A stretch of DNA of 64,000 bases from Dyadobacter sp. CY312 (GTDB lineage: Bacteria > Bacteroidota > Bacteroidia > Cytophagales > Spirosomataceae), in assembly GCF_021390535.1 (NCBI RefSeq), contig NZ_JAJUXG010000012.1:310001-374000 (forward strand), read 5' to 3'. The stretch's first letter is position 1, and every line of letters starts with the position of its first letter. Positions 15,701 to 24,715 of this stretch are shown piece by piece. A program made the position numbers and the translations under genes. The notes beneath the pieces were generated by a model. That model did no database searches. It was not told where the DNA came from and worked only from the letters and a program-made list of their open reading frames with translations.

Positions 15701-15844
15701 CGGTCTGCACGACATCGTCGGGCTGAACGGATCAAAAAAATGAAACTACTTGATCGTTCAGCCTGGCTACGCCATGCAGACCGCCGACTTATAAAAATTG
15801 GAACTGTTACTTAGTCGTTCAGCCTGGCTTCACCATTCAGACCG
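15701..15844. repeat. three copies of a 28-base REP-like repeat
   Basis: A 28-base unit running GTTCAGCC ... CAGACCG occurs at 15756-15783 and 15817-15844, and in inverted orientation at 15701-15728. Each copy has a small hairpin at its centre (TGGCTACGCCA, TGGCTTCACCA, CGACATCGTCG) that differs in sequence but keeps its pairing. Conserved flanks with compensating changes in the centre suggest a structured repeat. This third family is unrelated to the two earlier clusters. Confidence 0.75.
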
Positions 15845-15930
15845 AAGTTGTCGAAACTATTGCTCTTTAAAATGAGATATTGGTATATTCGTTGCTGTCA
15901 ATTGAATCCGGAAATGAACGTAATACAACA

Positions 15931-17262
15931 GTGAATATATTAACACTCGCCGGAAGGTATTTTGCTTTCTTCTTCTTACTTCTCAATACCGATCACCTAT
16001 TTGCCCAACAACCAGCTTCCTCAGAACCTGCCTGGCTGAAAGAATATTCCGAGCATCAGCAATACGGCAGCGTTTACGTGGTCAAGAAAATCGATGTTTC
16101 CTGCCGCAGCTATCAGAGTTTTTTGGTTGATAAAAATGGCAACAAACTAACCCCGGCTTACAAAGACATCGGTGAGTTTGCCGACGGTCTGGCCGAATTT
16201 GTGCCTATGGAAGCAAATGCAGCCAAACAAGGATTACACGGTTTTATCAACAAAAAGGGCAGGGTAGTGGTGGAGCCTGTGTATTTGGGTACCGACAAAT
16301 TTTACAAAGGCAAAACCTGGGTCATTTACTCCGTTGGGAAACAATACGGACTCTCTTACATTGACACAACGGGAAAAACGATTTACAGAATTCCCATTGA
16401 AAACTTTAAAAATGACTTCCTGATCTCAAAAGCGACGGTCGATTTCGTTTGCAACCGCGACACAAAGGAGGACATTATCTGGTGGAAGAAAAAAGAACTG
16501 TATCTGCTCAACTGGAATTTTAGTCCTTACATAGAAAAAGAGATAAAGGAAGCGAAAGGCATCTATCACTTTCTGTACAAAGGCAAATACGGGATTATTG
16601 ACAAAAATATGATCCTGCGTATTCCGGTTGCACTTGATGACATTGATCCTGAATACAAGTTCTCCGGTCAGGGAATGGAGCGGGTGAGATATGGCGACAG
16701 GTATGGTTTCATCAATGTTTTTACCGGCGAAATGATTACGGGCTTTGAATATACCGATACACGAAAACCAACTGCCGGGTTGTTTTGGGTGAAAAAAAAT
16801 AACAAATGGGGATGCATTGATAAAACCGGAAAAGTGAGAATTCCATTTCTATATGACGAAGCGAGCGGTTTTACCGCCGAAGACCGGGCTGCGGTGGCTA
16901 TTAATGGCAAATTCGGGCATATCGATAAAACTGGGAAAATCAGGACTCCGCTTAAATATGAGTTTGCGTCCTATTTTCAGAACGGGCTTTCCATGGTTCG
17001 TCTCAATGAAAAGTATGGTTATATAGATGTTGATAATAAGCTGGTCACCAGAGACGACTATGCTCATGCACTTCCTTTTAATCAAAAAACAACCACCGCC
17101 GACAGGAACGGAATACGTTATGAGTTGAGTCTGGACGGTACCGAAACGTTTGTCGGTTTTTCCTACGCATGGAATGCGGTCTTCATCATTATAGCGGTTT
17201 TATTGTTCGTTTGGTTGAATGGCTACATTTTTAAAAGAAGGCAAAAAAGTAAAACCCGGTAA
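15931..17262 (+). CDS. WG-repeat protein with C-terminal membrane helix
   Basis: About 443 residues. No ATG opens this frame; the GTG at 15931 starts a signal peptide (VNILTLAGRYFAFFFLLLNTDHLFAQ), while the frame extends back to a TTG at 15880. Some seven WG-type repeats follow, each of the form YGxIDKxGKxxIPxxYD, predicted to make a repeated beta structure. The C-terminus has one membrane helix (AVFIIIAVLLFVWLNGYIF) and a basic tail, so most of the protein faces the periplasm, anchored at its end. The function of WG proteins is mostly unknown; adhesion or binding are guesses. The stop codon lies inside a terminator hairpin. Confidence 0.8.
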   Translation: MNILTLAGRYFAFFFLLLNTDHLFAQQPASSEPAWLKEYSEHQQYGSVYVVKKIDVSCRSYQSFLVDKNGNKLTPAYKDIGEFADGLAEFVPMEANAAKQGLHGFINKKGRVVVEPVYLGTDKFYKGKTWVIYSVGKQYGLSYIDTTGKTIYRIPIENFKNDFLISKATVDFVCNRDTKEDIIWWKKKELYLLNWNFSPYIEKEIKEAKGIYHFLYKGKYGIIDKNMILRIPVALDDIDPEYKFSGQGMERVRYGDRYGFINVFTGEMITGFEYTDTRKPTAGLFWVKKNNKWGCIDKTGKVRIPFLYDEASGFTAEDRAAVAINGKFGHIDKTGKIRTPLKYEFASYFQNGLSMVRLNEKYGYIDVDNKLVTRDDYAHALPFNQKTTTADRNGIRYELSLDGTETFVGFSYAWNAVFIIIAVLLFVWLNGYIFKRRQKSKTR

Positions 17263-17287
17263 ACTGAGAGTCAGATTACCGGGTTTT
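17251..17287. terminator. intrinsic terminator between convergent genes
   Basis: A perfect 12-bp stem, AAAACCCGGTAA with TTACCGGGTTTT (17251-17262 with 17276-17287). It overlaps the stop codon of the WG gene and faces the convergent lipoprotein gene. Confidence 0.85.
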
Positions 17288-17311
17288 ATTGATAGGCCAT
17301 TGCCGGAATGT

Positions 17312-17956
17312 TTACTCAAAATTGGCTCTTTTCAATTTAAAAACACCTGTGATACGCGTTTTCTGATAACTCAGGCAGTTGTCTTCTGGTTTGTTATAAA
17401 CCCGGATATCGAAAGTACCTTCAATCGTACCGCCATCTTTGTCGCTATATTTGGTAACGTCGATCGTTTGAAAATCTACTGTCTGTTCTTCTTCACTACA
17501 AAGTCCTTCACCCGTCGGGAATCTGCGGTAGTTAGCCCTGTTGTCGTATATCAACAGAGGTGAAGGCTTTGCCGCAGCAGAGCCGGTTCTGATCCTTTTT
17601 ATGTACGTTGAGGTATTGGCCGCGTTGGTATTTTCCTTGGCAAACTGATATGCTCTGGCGCTGGTGACACCCGTAACTTTGAAACCAGCATCAAATCCGT
17701 TGGATTTGGTGGGATCCTGATAATTGGTTGCTCCGAATCCAATTGCCATCTGGTCGCCATCGAAAAAACACCCGACAGTCAATATCCCTTCAAAAGTTGT
17801 TTCGGGACTAAACTGACTGAAATGGACGGTTCGTCCGTCATCAAAAGTGGCGTCGAGGCCATAGCTATTAATATTCTCAGGTTCAATTTCTTTTTCTTTC
17901 TTTTCGCAGCCAAGGAAAAGAAAACCAGCAAGGAGGATAATGACCAGCTTATTCAT
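17312..17956 (-). CDS. hypothetical lipoprotein
   Basis: A 214-residue protein with a clear lipoprotein signal (MNKLVIILLAGFLFLGC) and a charged KKEKEIEPEN linker. The rest is predicted to be mostly beta strands (DATFDDGRTVHFSQF ... TGVFKLKRANF), similar in layout to small Bacteroidota surface or periplasmic lipoproteins of unknown role. Two cysteines (CSEEEQ and DNCLSY) could form a disulfide. I do not recognise the family. It stands alone, between a WG gene and a two-component system. Confidence 0.7.
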   Translation of the reverse strand: MNKLVIILLAGFLFLGCEKKEKEIEPENINSYGLDATFDDGRTVHFSQFSPETTFEGILTVGCFFDGDQMAIGFGATNYQDPTKSNGFDAGFKVTGVTSARAYQFAKENTNAANTSTYIKRIRTGSAAAKPSPLLIYDNRANYRRFPTGEGLCSEEEQTVDFQTIDVTKYSDKDGGTIEGTFDIRVYNKPEDNCLSYQKTRITGVFKLKRANFE

Positions 17957-18081
17957 GATATAGAAATTTTTGGTTAAAGAAATCAGGAGATTGAAAACAC
18001 TTATTTGTTTACAAATTTCCTTTAACCTTGGGTGCGGTACAATAACATATTAGGGTTAGTGGCGTTGGGAGCGCTTGCCTG

Positions 18082-18711
18082 CTACTTTCCCTGCGAAACC
18101 TTATACAAAGCTTCCGTAGCGCTATTTACATGTAGCTTTCTGTAAATGCTCTTGATGTGAACTCGAACCGTTTCGACCGAAATCGCCAGTTCGGAGCCAA
18201 TCATTTTGTAGCTGTAACCTTTCACAAGAAATTCCAGAATTTCATTTTCTCTTTTGCTCAGAAGTTCGAGATTGGGGTCTTTTTTGGTTTCAAATTTGGG
18301 CAGAAATCCAAGTACTTTGCGGGCAATGGAGCCCGACATGGGAGCGCCTCCGGCCAATACGTCGGTTACAGAAGCCTGTAAAGATTCAAGGTTCTTTTTT
18401 AGAATATATCCGTTGGCACCGGCGCAAATGGCGTTGAAGACATTGTCGTCATCTTCAAAAACGGTGAACATCAATACCGGAACGTCTTTGTTAACTGTTC
18501 GTAGATCTTTCACGGCGCTCACGCCATTGCTGTGAGGCATGTCTATATCCATAATAATAACGTCGGGCTTGTAACGTGCCACATCCTTTTTTACAAAACT
18601 TGCATCTGTTATAGCACCGACCACGTCACACGATTTGTCCCATTCAAGAAGCGTCACCACGCTGTCGCGCAGGTTTTCGTTATCTTCATATATGAGCACT
18701 TTTGGAATCAT
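18082..18711 (-). CDS. NarL/FixJ-type response regulator
   Basis: A 209-residue DNA-binding response regulator. The receiver domain (about 1-125) has the acidic pair ED at 9-10, the phospho-acceptor D55 in VIIMDIDMP and the TVFEDD and ILKK switch region. The C-terminal LuxR-type helix-turn-helix (LSKRENEILEFLVKGYSYKMIGSELAISVETVRVHIKSIYRKL) spans about 145-205. The gene lies 43 bases downstream of the histidine kinase on the same strand, so the two form a pair. No adjacent gene looks like an obvious target. Confidence 0.93.
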   Translation of the reverse strand: MIPKVLIYEDNENLRDSVVTLLEWDKSCDVVGAITDASFVKKDVARYKPDVIIMDIDMPHSNGVSAVKDLRTVNKDVPVLMFTVFEDDDNVFNAICAGANGYILKKNLESLQASVTDVLAGGAPMSGSIARKVLGFLPKFETKKDPNLELLSKRENEILEFLVKGYSYKMIGSELAISVETVRVHIKSIYRKLHVNSATEALYKVSQGK

Positions 18712-18754
18712 GGATCAAATTTAACTCAGGTTATTGATCAATAACATACCATAT

Positions 18755-20932
18755 TCAGGTTATAGGAATCAGTAAATGCACGAGTGTTCCTGAGTTACCA
18801 GGCACGATGGAAAGTTCTCCTCCAAGCTGTCTGGCGCGTTCCATCATGCTTTTTGTTCCCGTACCCGTTCCGTCTCCTTTCCAGTTGCCGTTGTCTTTAA
18901 TATTCAATTCCAGCGACTCTTTGTTTCTGCCAAACGACAGGGCCACTTTCGATGCCTGCGCATGTTTGGCAATGTTACTGATCGCCTCCTTGCATATCAA
19001 CAGCAATTCTTTTCGTGTTTGAATGGGTAATTCTTTGTCAATCAGTTCGTCATCAAATGTAATTTTGATCTCAATATCGAGGGCTTCCAGCGTTTGCGAG
19101 GCATATTCTCTAATTCTGGCGACCAGGCTTTCGATTTTTTCATTTTCTGAACGGATAGCCCACACAATGTCACTCATCTTCTCCTGCACCGTTTTGCTTT
19201 GTCCCGCTATTTTGCCCAGCATTTCCTGTGCCTGCTGAGGATTTGAGTTCATCGCTTTTTGAGATACATTACTCAGGATATTGATACTCGTAAGCGTGCT
19301 GCCGATCTCGTCATGCAGGTTTTTACTTATACTGTTTCTGATCGCCAGAAGATCGGCTTGCTGTTGTATTTTCTTCCGCAGTTTGAACCGGTTAAACCAC
19401 GTAAAACCTGTAACCAACAATAGCGCCAGGCCGGCAAGCAGCAGGTTTCTGATCATTTTTTGATTGGTGAGCTGATTTTCTCTCAATTCAGTTTCTTTTT
19501 CTGCCAGTGCCAGTTGCTGTTCTTTGTTTTTGGTGATCAGGTTTTGTTTTTCCAATGCCTCCTCATTCAATTTTTTCTCAGTCGAGAGCAGTTCTATCTC
19601 TGCCTGTTTTTGTTTAGCCACCAAAAAGTTACCTGCTATCACGGCTTCCTGTTTCTCAATTTGCAGTTGTTTCAGTTTTTGAAGTGTATTGAGTCGTGTT
19701 ATTTCTCCGTCTTTCTTCTCTGTTTCATATGAAGTGCGGATCTCCGTAATTTTTGCCAGATTACTTTTTTCTGAAATACTGTCACGGTAAGCGATATACT
19801 GTTTGTAGTTAAAATGTGCCTGTTCAAAATTCTGTCGTCCGGTAAAGAATATGCTTATCTTTTCATAGGCATTGGCAATGTTTTCCTTATTGTTCATCGC
19901 AATCGCCAGATTGAGCCCCTTCTTGTAATAACCTATGGATTTTGCGGAATCATTCGCCGCATTCGCCAGATTTCCCGCTGAAACGTACAGCCTGGACAGC
20001 ATTTGTTTATCGTCAATTTCTTCAAATAATGTGATCCCTTTTGTTTGCCAGATCAGCGCCTCAGGATAGTTTTTGGCTCTGGAATAGTAAGCCGAAAGAG
20101 CGGAGGATGCAGAGGCCAACAGTTTCTTATTTTTTAATTCTTCTGCGTATTTTAAGGCTTGTTGTAAATGGGTTAGTGACAGTGGGTTATTCCCTTTAAT
20201 GAGGTAAAGTTGTCCTATGTTGATATTCGTGGTGGTAAGCCCCTTTTTATCGTCCAGTTTTTTTCGGATTTCGATGCTTTTTTGTTGATACTGAATGGCA
20301 TCATCCACTTTTCCCAAAAGATAAAACAGGGAGGAAATATTGCTGTATGTTTCTCCCATGCCTTGTTCTGCACCATTTTTCTCGTATAGTTTCAATGCTT
20401 TTAAGAAATTCTCCAGAGCTTTATCTTTTTCACCTTTGCCAAGATACATGGAGCCGAAATTGCTGTATACCTCAGCTGTTTTTTTAGAAGCTTCCTTCTC
20501 CAAACCAAGAGCAAGTGCCATCCCTAAATAGTTTTCAGCCTCCTTATGTTTGCCTTTTTCAATGAACTGAATCCCTTGCCGATTGTATACATTGATCAGC
20601 AGAACCGTGTCTTTAAGTTGCTTCACAATGGGCAGGGAGAGGGAATCAAACCGGTTCATTTCGTTTGTTTTGCCTACAAGGAGACTCAATTCGGCCAGTT
20701 TATCATAACATACCACAGCAAGATGACGGGCATTGGTATTAAGTGAAAGTTGTAGCGCCTGTCTGAGCCTGGAAGAAGCTGAGTCGTATTCGGCGCGCTT
20801 GATTAAGGTTTTCGAGGAGGAAAGTAAATTCTCAATAAGTGGGGATAAAGCAGGTTTGGTTGTTTGGGCCTGAGCAGGACATAATTGCCAGGCTAATGCA
20901 TGCAGAAGAATCGCAAATAATGCTGATTTCAT
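18755..20932 (-). CDS. TPR-containing sensor histidine kinase (HisKA_3 type)
   Basis: A 725-residue membrane sensor. Signal peptide at 1-22 (ending AQAQ), then a periplasmic array of tetratricopeptide repeats from about 40 to 380, a long coiled coil (about 390-490), one membrane helix at about 494-515 and a cytoplasmic kinase. The phosphorylated histidine is H540 in NLHDEIGSTLTS, and the ATP-binding part has KEAISNIAKHAQAS and DNGNWKGDGTGTGTKSMMERA. It passes phosphate to the response regulator encoded just downstream. TPR sensors of this type are common in Cytophagales; the ligand or protein partner is not known. Confidence 0.92.
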   Translation of the reverse strand: MKSALFAILLHALAWQLCPAQAQTTKPALSPLIENLLSSSKTLIKRAEYDSASSRLRQALQLSLNTNARHLAVVCYDKLAELSLLVGKTNEMNRFDSLSLPIVKQLKDTVLLINVYNRQGIQFIEKGKHKEAENYLGMALALGLEKEASKKTAEVYSNFGSMYLGKGEKDKALENFLKALKLYEKNGAEQGMGETYSNISSLFYLLGKVDDAIQYQQKSIEIRKKLDDKKGLTTTNINIGQLYLIKGNNPLSLTHLQQALKYAEELKNKKLLASASSALSAYYSRAKNYPEALIWQTKGITLFEEIDDKQMLSRLYVSAGNLANAANDSAKSIGYYKKGLNLAIAMNNKENIANAYEKISIFFTGRQNFEQAHFNYKQYIAYRDSISEKSNLAKITEIRTSYETEKKDGEITRLNTLQKLKQLQIEKQEAVIAGNFLVAKQKQAEIELLSTEKKLNEEALEKQNLITKNKEQQLALAEKETELRENQLTNQKMIRNLLLAGLALLLVTGFTWFNRFKLRKKIQQQADLLAIRNSISKNLHDEIGSTLTSINILSNVSQKAMNSNPQQAQEMLGKIAGQSKTVQEKMSDIVWAIRSENEKIESLVARIREYASQTLEALDIEIKITFDDELIDKELPIQTRKELLLICKEAISNIAKHAQASKVALSFGRNKESLELNIKDNGNWKGDGTGTGTKSMMERARQLGGELSIVPGNSGTLVHLLIPIT

Positions 20933-21066
20933 TTTTTTGCCAGATAGGGTAGCTTGGTCATGAAAAGCAGGTGGTGTATTCCTGGCTGTTCAAATGCTAA
21001 AAGTAATGGCAAATTACCGGCTCATATCTACCGTTAAATAAAGACTTTTGATCCCAATTTGAATAA

Positions 21067-21105
21067 AAAAACCTACCCCTCAGGTTTCCTGATTGGGTAG
21101 GTTTT
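21067..21105. terminator. intrinsic terminator after the TPR gene
   Basis: AAAACCTACCC at 21067-21077 pairs with GGGTAGGTTTT at 21095-21105, with a smaller CAGG/CCTG hairpin in the loop. It lies just beyond the stop of the minus-strand gene that ends at 21125. Confidence 0.85.
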
Positions 21106-21124
21106 CATTGTATTGTCTGAATGC

Positions 21125-21865
21125 TTACTTAAAGAAGCCAAGCGGATCTGGCTTTCTGGCTTTTAATAATTCAACAAAATCAAGGTTGATCTGGCCAAAG
21201 TCCAGTTTTCGTCCATTGTGCAAGCTTTCCCAAGCTTTATCAGGATCGTCCAGATTGTAGTGAACCAGAGCCATGTTGTACTGCCCGAGAGCGTAAGTCG
21301 AATCCAGACTTGTGGCATGCTTCAAAACAGTAGCAGCTTCATCCAGTTCCTCCTTTCTTTTGGTAAGTTCGAACAATTTCAGATCAACCGTTGAAAGGTC
21401 CACAAGTAAAGCAACATTGTTTCCTTGCAGTTCAACCCCTCGGCTAAGCATTTTTTTAGCATCTACCCAGTTCTGACGTTGGTAAGACACAACACCCAAT
21501 CCCCAATAAGGCTCTACGTTTTTATCGTCAAGTAAATGGGCAAGATTGAAGCGGTAGCATGCCGTATCAAGCGCACCTTCCTGCAGATATTCCCACGCGC
21601 GGGCTGTAAAAAAACTGCTGGCTTCGGTACGGGTAGTAAACGATTTGTCGCATTCGCTCAAAAAGCGAATTTCTTCATCAATCTGATCTGAGGTCTTACT
21701 TAGTTCGCCAAACAAAGGCAGAATACGTCTTTCTTTTAATTCCAGGGGCCTTTTCGAGGCCACGTTGGTATCAGAAGCAGGACCCGCGCTGGCCAGATGG
21801 GTTTCCTGGGCCATACTGAATGCAGGTATTAACAGGGCAAGCCAAATAACAAAAGAATCTTTCAT
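21125..21865 (-). CDS. exported TPR protein
   Basis: A 246-residue protein with a signal peptide (MKDSFVIWLALLIPAFSMAQ) and about four tetratricopeptide repeats between 75 and 230, including EPYWGLGVVSYQRQNWVDAKKMLSRG and YALGQYNMALVHYNLDDPDKAWESLHNG. TPRs are protein-binding scaffolds; the partner is unknown. The mature N-terminus is a short polar stretch. It is a single gene between the histidine kinase and the DEAD-box helicase, all on the same strand but separated by gaps of over 150 bases. Confidence 0.8.
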   Translation of the reverse strand: MKDSFVIWLALLIPAFSMAQETHLASAGPASDTNVASKRPLELKERRILPLFGELSKTSDQIDEEIRFLSECDKSFTTRTEASSFFTARAWEYLQEGALDTACYRFNLAHLLDDKNVEPYWGLGVVSYQRQNWVDAKKMLSRGVELQGNNVALLVDLSTVDLKLFELTKRKEELDEAATVLKHATSLDSTYALGQYNMALVHYNLDDPDKAWESLHNGRKLDFGQINLDFVELLKARKPDPLGFFK

Positions 21866-22034
21866 AAAAGCTTTAATAGAGAAACAGGTTTTCTATTGTC
21901 CAAGATAAACGGAATTATTCGAAATGTATTGCATTAAGCAGCTCCTGGCAAGGAGCTTTTAGCGTTTGGATCAATAACTGTCCGATTATTAATAAATTAG
22001 TCAAAGCCATAACTTTAACTAATTTCCGCACTGG

Positions 22035-23393
22035 TTATTTCCTTTTGGATCGTCCGCTTGAATTGTTGCGGGTTCCCGGATTCCTGTTGCGAGGTTTCTG
22101 GCCTTTGGAAGGCGTTTTCATCGCCGGACGATATGTTTTCTTTTTTTCGTGAAAAGCGCCAAGAAAGGTTGGATCTTCTTTCCTTTTCTGGTTATCTATT
22201 TCTCTGAGCATATCCTGTCGTTCGTCATGCGGCGTTGACGCAATTTCAATTTCTTCGGGTAGCTCTTCACGCGGAATTTCCATGCGGATCATCTTTTCGA
22301 TCTTATGGATGTGATATTCGTCCGCAACCGTAGCAAATGTAATGGCCTGCCCAATGTGGTTTGCACGCCCGGTACGGCCAATCCTGTGTACGTAATCTTC
22401 ATAAATAAGCGGCACATCGAAATTGATCACATGGCTGACCTCTGTAATGTCAATACCGCGGGCAACTACGTCTGTCGCTACCATTACGCGTACAAAACCT
22501 TCACGAAAAGCATCCATCGCGTTAATACGCGTATTTTGCCCTTTATTTGCATGAATCACACGCAGCTCATTTTCCTGAACCACCCGTCCAAGCAAATTCT
22601 GGTGAACAAGGCTGGCTACTTCACGGCTCCTTGTAAAAATCAGAACACGGTTAAATGTTTCCTTATCTTCCAGTAAATAGGTGAGCAGGTTAATTTTCGT
22701 ACGGAAATTCGGTAATTCATAAAGTTTTTGTGTCACCATTTCAGCCGTGGTAGACTGCGGCGTCACTTCTATTCTTGTCGGAAATTCAAGGAATTCGTAA
22801 GAAAGATTTTCGACTTTATCGGAAAAAGTAGCAGAGAAAAGCATGTTTTGCCTTTTTCTGGGAATGATTTCAAGCACGCGACGTATTTGTGGCATAAAGC
22901 CCATATCCATCATTTTGTCAGCTTCGTCCAGGATCATCACATTCAGGTACTTAACCACGATCTCCTCTTTCAGATAAAGATCCATGAATCGCCCGGGCGT
23001 TGCCACAATGATGTCCACGCCTTTTCGTAACGCTTCTATCTGTGATTTAGGGCCAAGTCCACCGTAAAGCACTACGGTACGTATATCCGTATATTTGCTC
23101 AGCTGAATAATTGCCTCTGAAATCTGCATGGCAAGCTCTCTGGTAGGTGCAAGTATTAAAGCCCGGGGATGTTCTCCCTGGGCAAATTTGATTCGCATGA
23201 GTAGAGGCAATGTGTAGGCGGCTGTTTTTCCTGTGCCTGTTTGTGCTATTCCTAAAATATCCTGTCCACCAAGTGCAAGCGGGATGGCCTGTTCCTGAAT
23301 CGGAGTTGGCTCGGTATATCCGGCTTCTTCAATAGCATTGAGTAATTGACGGTTAAGTTTAAACTGCTCAAATTTGTTTTCCGTAGTCTGCAT
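22035..23393 (-). CDS. DEAD-box RNA helicase (RhlE-like)
   Basis: ATP-dependent RNA helicase of about 452 residues that remodels rRNA, mRNA or cold-stabilised structures. All motifs are seen: Q motif GYTEPTPIQEQAIP, AQTGTGKT at 50-57, PTRELA, TPGR, DEAD at 156-159, SAT, ARGIDI and HRIGRTGR. The C-terminal tail beyond about 390 is basic and low in complexity (KGQKPRNRNPGTRNNSSGRSKRK), as in RhlE proteins that use a tail to bind RNA. The start at 23393 (MQTTENKFEQF) is chosen over 23408 because a perfect TACCTTTG box lies just upstream of it. Confidence 0.93.
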   Translation of the reverse strand: MQTTENKFEQFKLNRQLLNAIEEAGYTEPTPIQEQAIPLALGGQDILGIAQTGTGKTAAYTLPLLMRIKFAQGEHPRALILAPTRELAMQISEAIIQLSKYTDIRTVVLYGGLGPKSQIEALRKGVDIIVATPGRFMDLYLKEEIVVKYLNVMILDEADKMMDMGFMPQIRRVLEIIPRKRQNMLFSATFSDKVENLSYEFLEFPTRIEVTPQSTTAEMVTQKLYELPNFRTKINLLTYLLEDKETFNRVLIFTRSREVASLVHQNLLGRVVQENELRVIHANKGQNTRINAMDAFREGFVRVMVATDVVARGIDITEVSHVINFDVPLIYEDYVHRIGRTGRANHIGQAITFATVADEYHIHKIEKMIRMEIPREELPEEIEIASTPHDERQDMLREIDNQKRKEDPTFLGAFHEKKKTYRPAMKTPSKGQKPRNRNPGTRNNSSGRSKRK

Positions 23394-23397
23394 ACTG

Positions 23398-23405
23398 CAA
23401 AGGTA
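23398..23405 (-). promoter_or_regulatory. candidate -7 promoter element of the DEAD-box helicase (TACCTTTG)
   Basis: On the minus strand this reads TACCTTTG, an exact TAnnTTTG match, and ends four bases before the ATG at 23393. If used, the transcript would have almost no leader. Confidence 0.45.
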
Positions 23406-23430
23406 CAAAAACTATATCAGCTAAGCGGAA

Positions 23431-24426
23431 TTATGGCTTCACAGCTTCCTCTACCATAGCAGCTGAGCCAACGAAAATGGGTGATCGCTGGTGCCCGGAC
23501 GTGGGAATAATATCCAGAATAGCGCCAAAGCCATCACTTGCTTTTCCACCGGATTTCTCTGCGAGAAAAGCCAGCGGATAACATTCGTAAAGAAGCCGCA
23601 GTTTTCCTTTCGGGTCTTTTTTTGTGGATGGGTAAAGATAGATACCTCCTTTGAGCAGGTTCCGATGAAAGTCACCTACAAGCGAACCAATATACCTGGC
23701 ACTGAATCCCTTGCGTTTGCAGTTATCCAGATATTTTTGAACAGATTCAAGATAGCTGTAATAATTTCCTTCATTAACCGAAAAAATATTTCCTGATTTG
23801 GGAGAGCAGATGTTCTTATGGGAAAGAATAAATTCACCCAGTGACTGATCCAGTGTAAAACCATTTACATCTTCACCCGTTGAAAAAACCAGCATCGTGG
23901 ACGAACCATAGAGTATGTAGCCAGCTGCGATCTGTTTACGTCCGCCCTGAAGAAAATCCTCCATCGTAGCAGCTGTCCCTGTTGGTGTAACCCTTCTGTA
24001 AATTGAAAAAATGGTCCCTATGGACACGTTCACATCAATATTGGATGAACCATCCAGCGGATCCATTGCTACCACGTATTTGCCCTGATCGTTTCCGGTG
24101 TGTATAATGTCTTCATCTTCCTCAGATAAAATAGCACAAACCTCTCCACCATTTTTCAGCGCTCTGATAAACCGGATGTTGGCAACAATATCCAGTTTCT
24201 GTTGATTTTCGCCCTGCACATTTTCCGTTCCGTTGCCGCCTGCAATATCCACCAGGCCTGCTCTGTTAATTTCCCTGTTGATGATCTTGCCGGCAAGTGC
24301 AATGTCACGCAACAGTTGCGAAAGCTCTCCTGTGGCATACGGGAAAGCGCTCTGGCTTAGCATAATAAATCGGTCGAGGGTGACGCCAACAGGTAATGCA
24401 AGTTCTTGTGCGGTTTTAGAGCTCAT
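23431..24426 (-). CDS. fbp: class I fructose-1,6-bisphosphatase
   Basis: Removes the 1-phosphate of fructose-1,6-bisphosphate, the committed step of gluconeogenesis, in the cytoplasm. The 331-residue length is normal. The metal-binding signature is complete: DPLDGSSN at 122-129, with SEEDED at about 101-106 providing further metal ligands. [15 protein letters not shown] and [20 protein letters not shown] carry the substrate-binding lysine, arginine and tyrosine residues. It sits directly upstream of the DEAD-box helicase on the same strand with a 37-base gap, so read-through is possible, though the helicase has its own candidate promoter. Confidence 0.95.
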   Translation of the reverse strand: MSSKTAQELALPVGVTLDRFIMLSQSAFPYATGELSQLLRDIALAGKIINREINRAGLVDIAGGNGTENVQGENQQKLDIVANIRFIRALKNGGEVCAILSEEDEDIIHTGNDQGKYVVAMDPLDGSSNIDVNVSIGTIFSIYRRVTPTGTAATMEDFLQGGRKQIAAGYILYGSSTMLVFSTGEDVNGFTLDQSLGEFILSHKNICSPKSGNIFSVNEGNYYSYLESVQKYLDNCKRKGFSARYIGSLVGDFHRNLLKGGIYLYPSTKKDPKGKLRLLYECYPLAFLAEKSGGKASDGFGAILDIIPTSGHQRSPIFVGSAAMVEEAVKP

Positions 24427-24715
24427 AGTGGAAAGTGATCATGTATGTAGTAATATTTAGGAAATTTACAGCCGCCCGGATCACATTTCAAAGCACGGTC
24501 GGCTAATAATTTTTTTTAATAATTAATATTAATTTACCTCAATCAATTACTATTATAATCCTAAGGGTTAGGTAGTTGAATTTTCGTCAGCTTGTACTTT
24601 TTTCAGTTGGATTCTGGTTTTTTAGTTTTGAGATTGATGTGCCTTTTTGCCCCAAAAGGAAATGAATATCTCTGGGAAGTTATCTTTACAGCTTCAATCC
24701 TGAACCTATTCTGCT
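24427..24715. other. intergenic region between fbp and the DUF3472 gene
   Basis: An AT-rich divergent promoter region. TATCTTTA at 24681-24688 differs by one base from the -7 consensus and lies 27 bases before the ATG at 24716. I see no other structured element. Confidence 0.4.

Noticed and set aside
18082-18711. LuxR-type quorum-sensing receptor
   Set aside because: The N-terminal domain is a phospho-receiver with D55, not an acyl-homoserine-lactone-binding domain.
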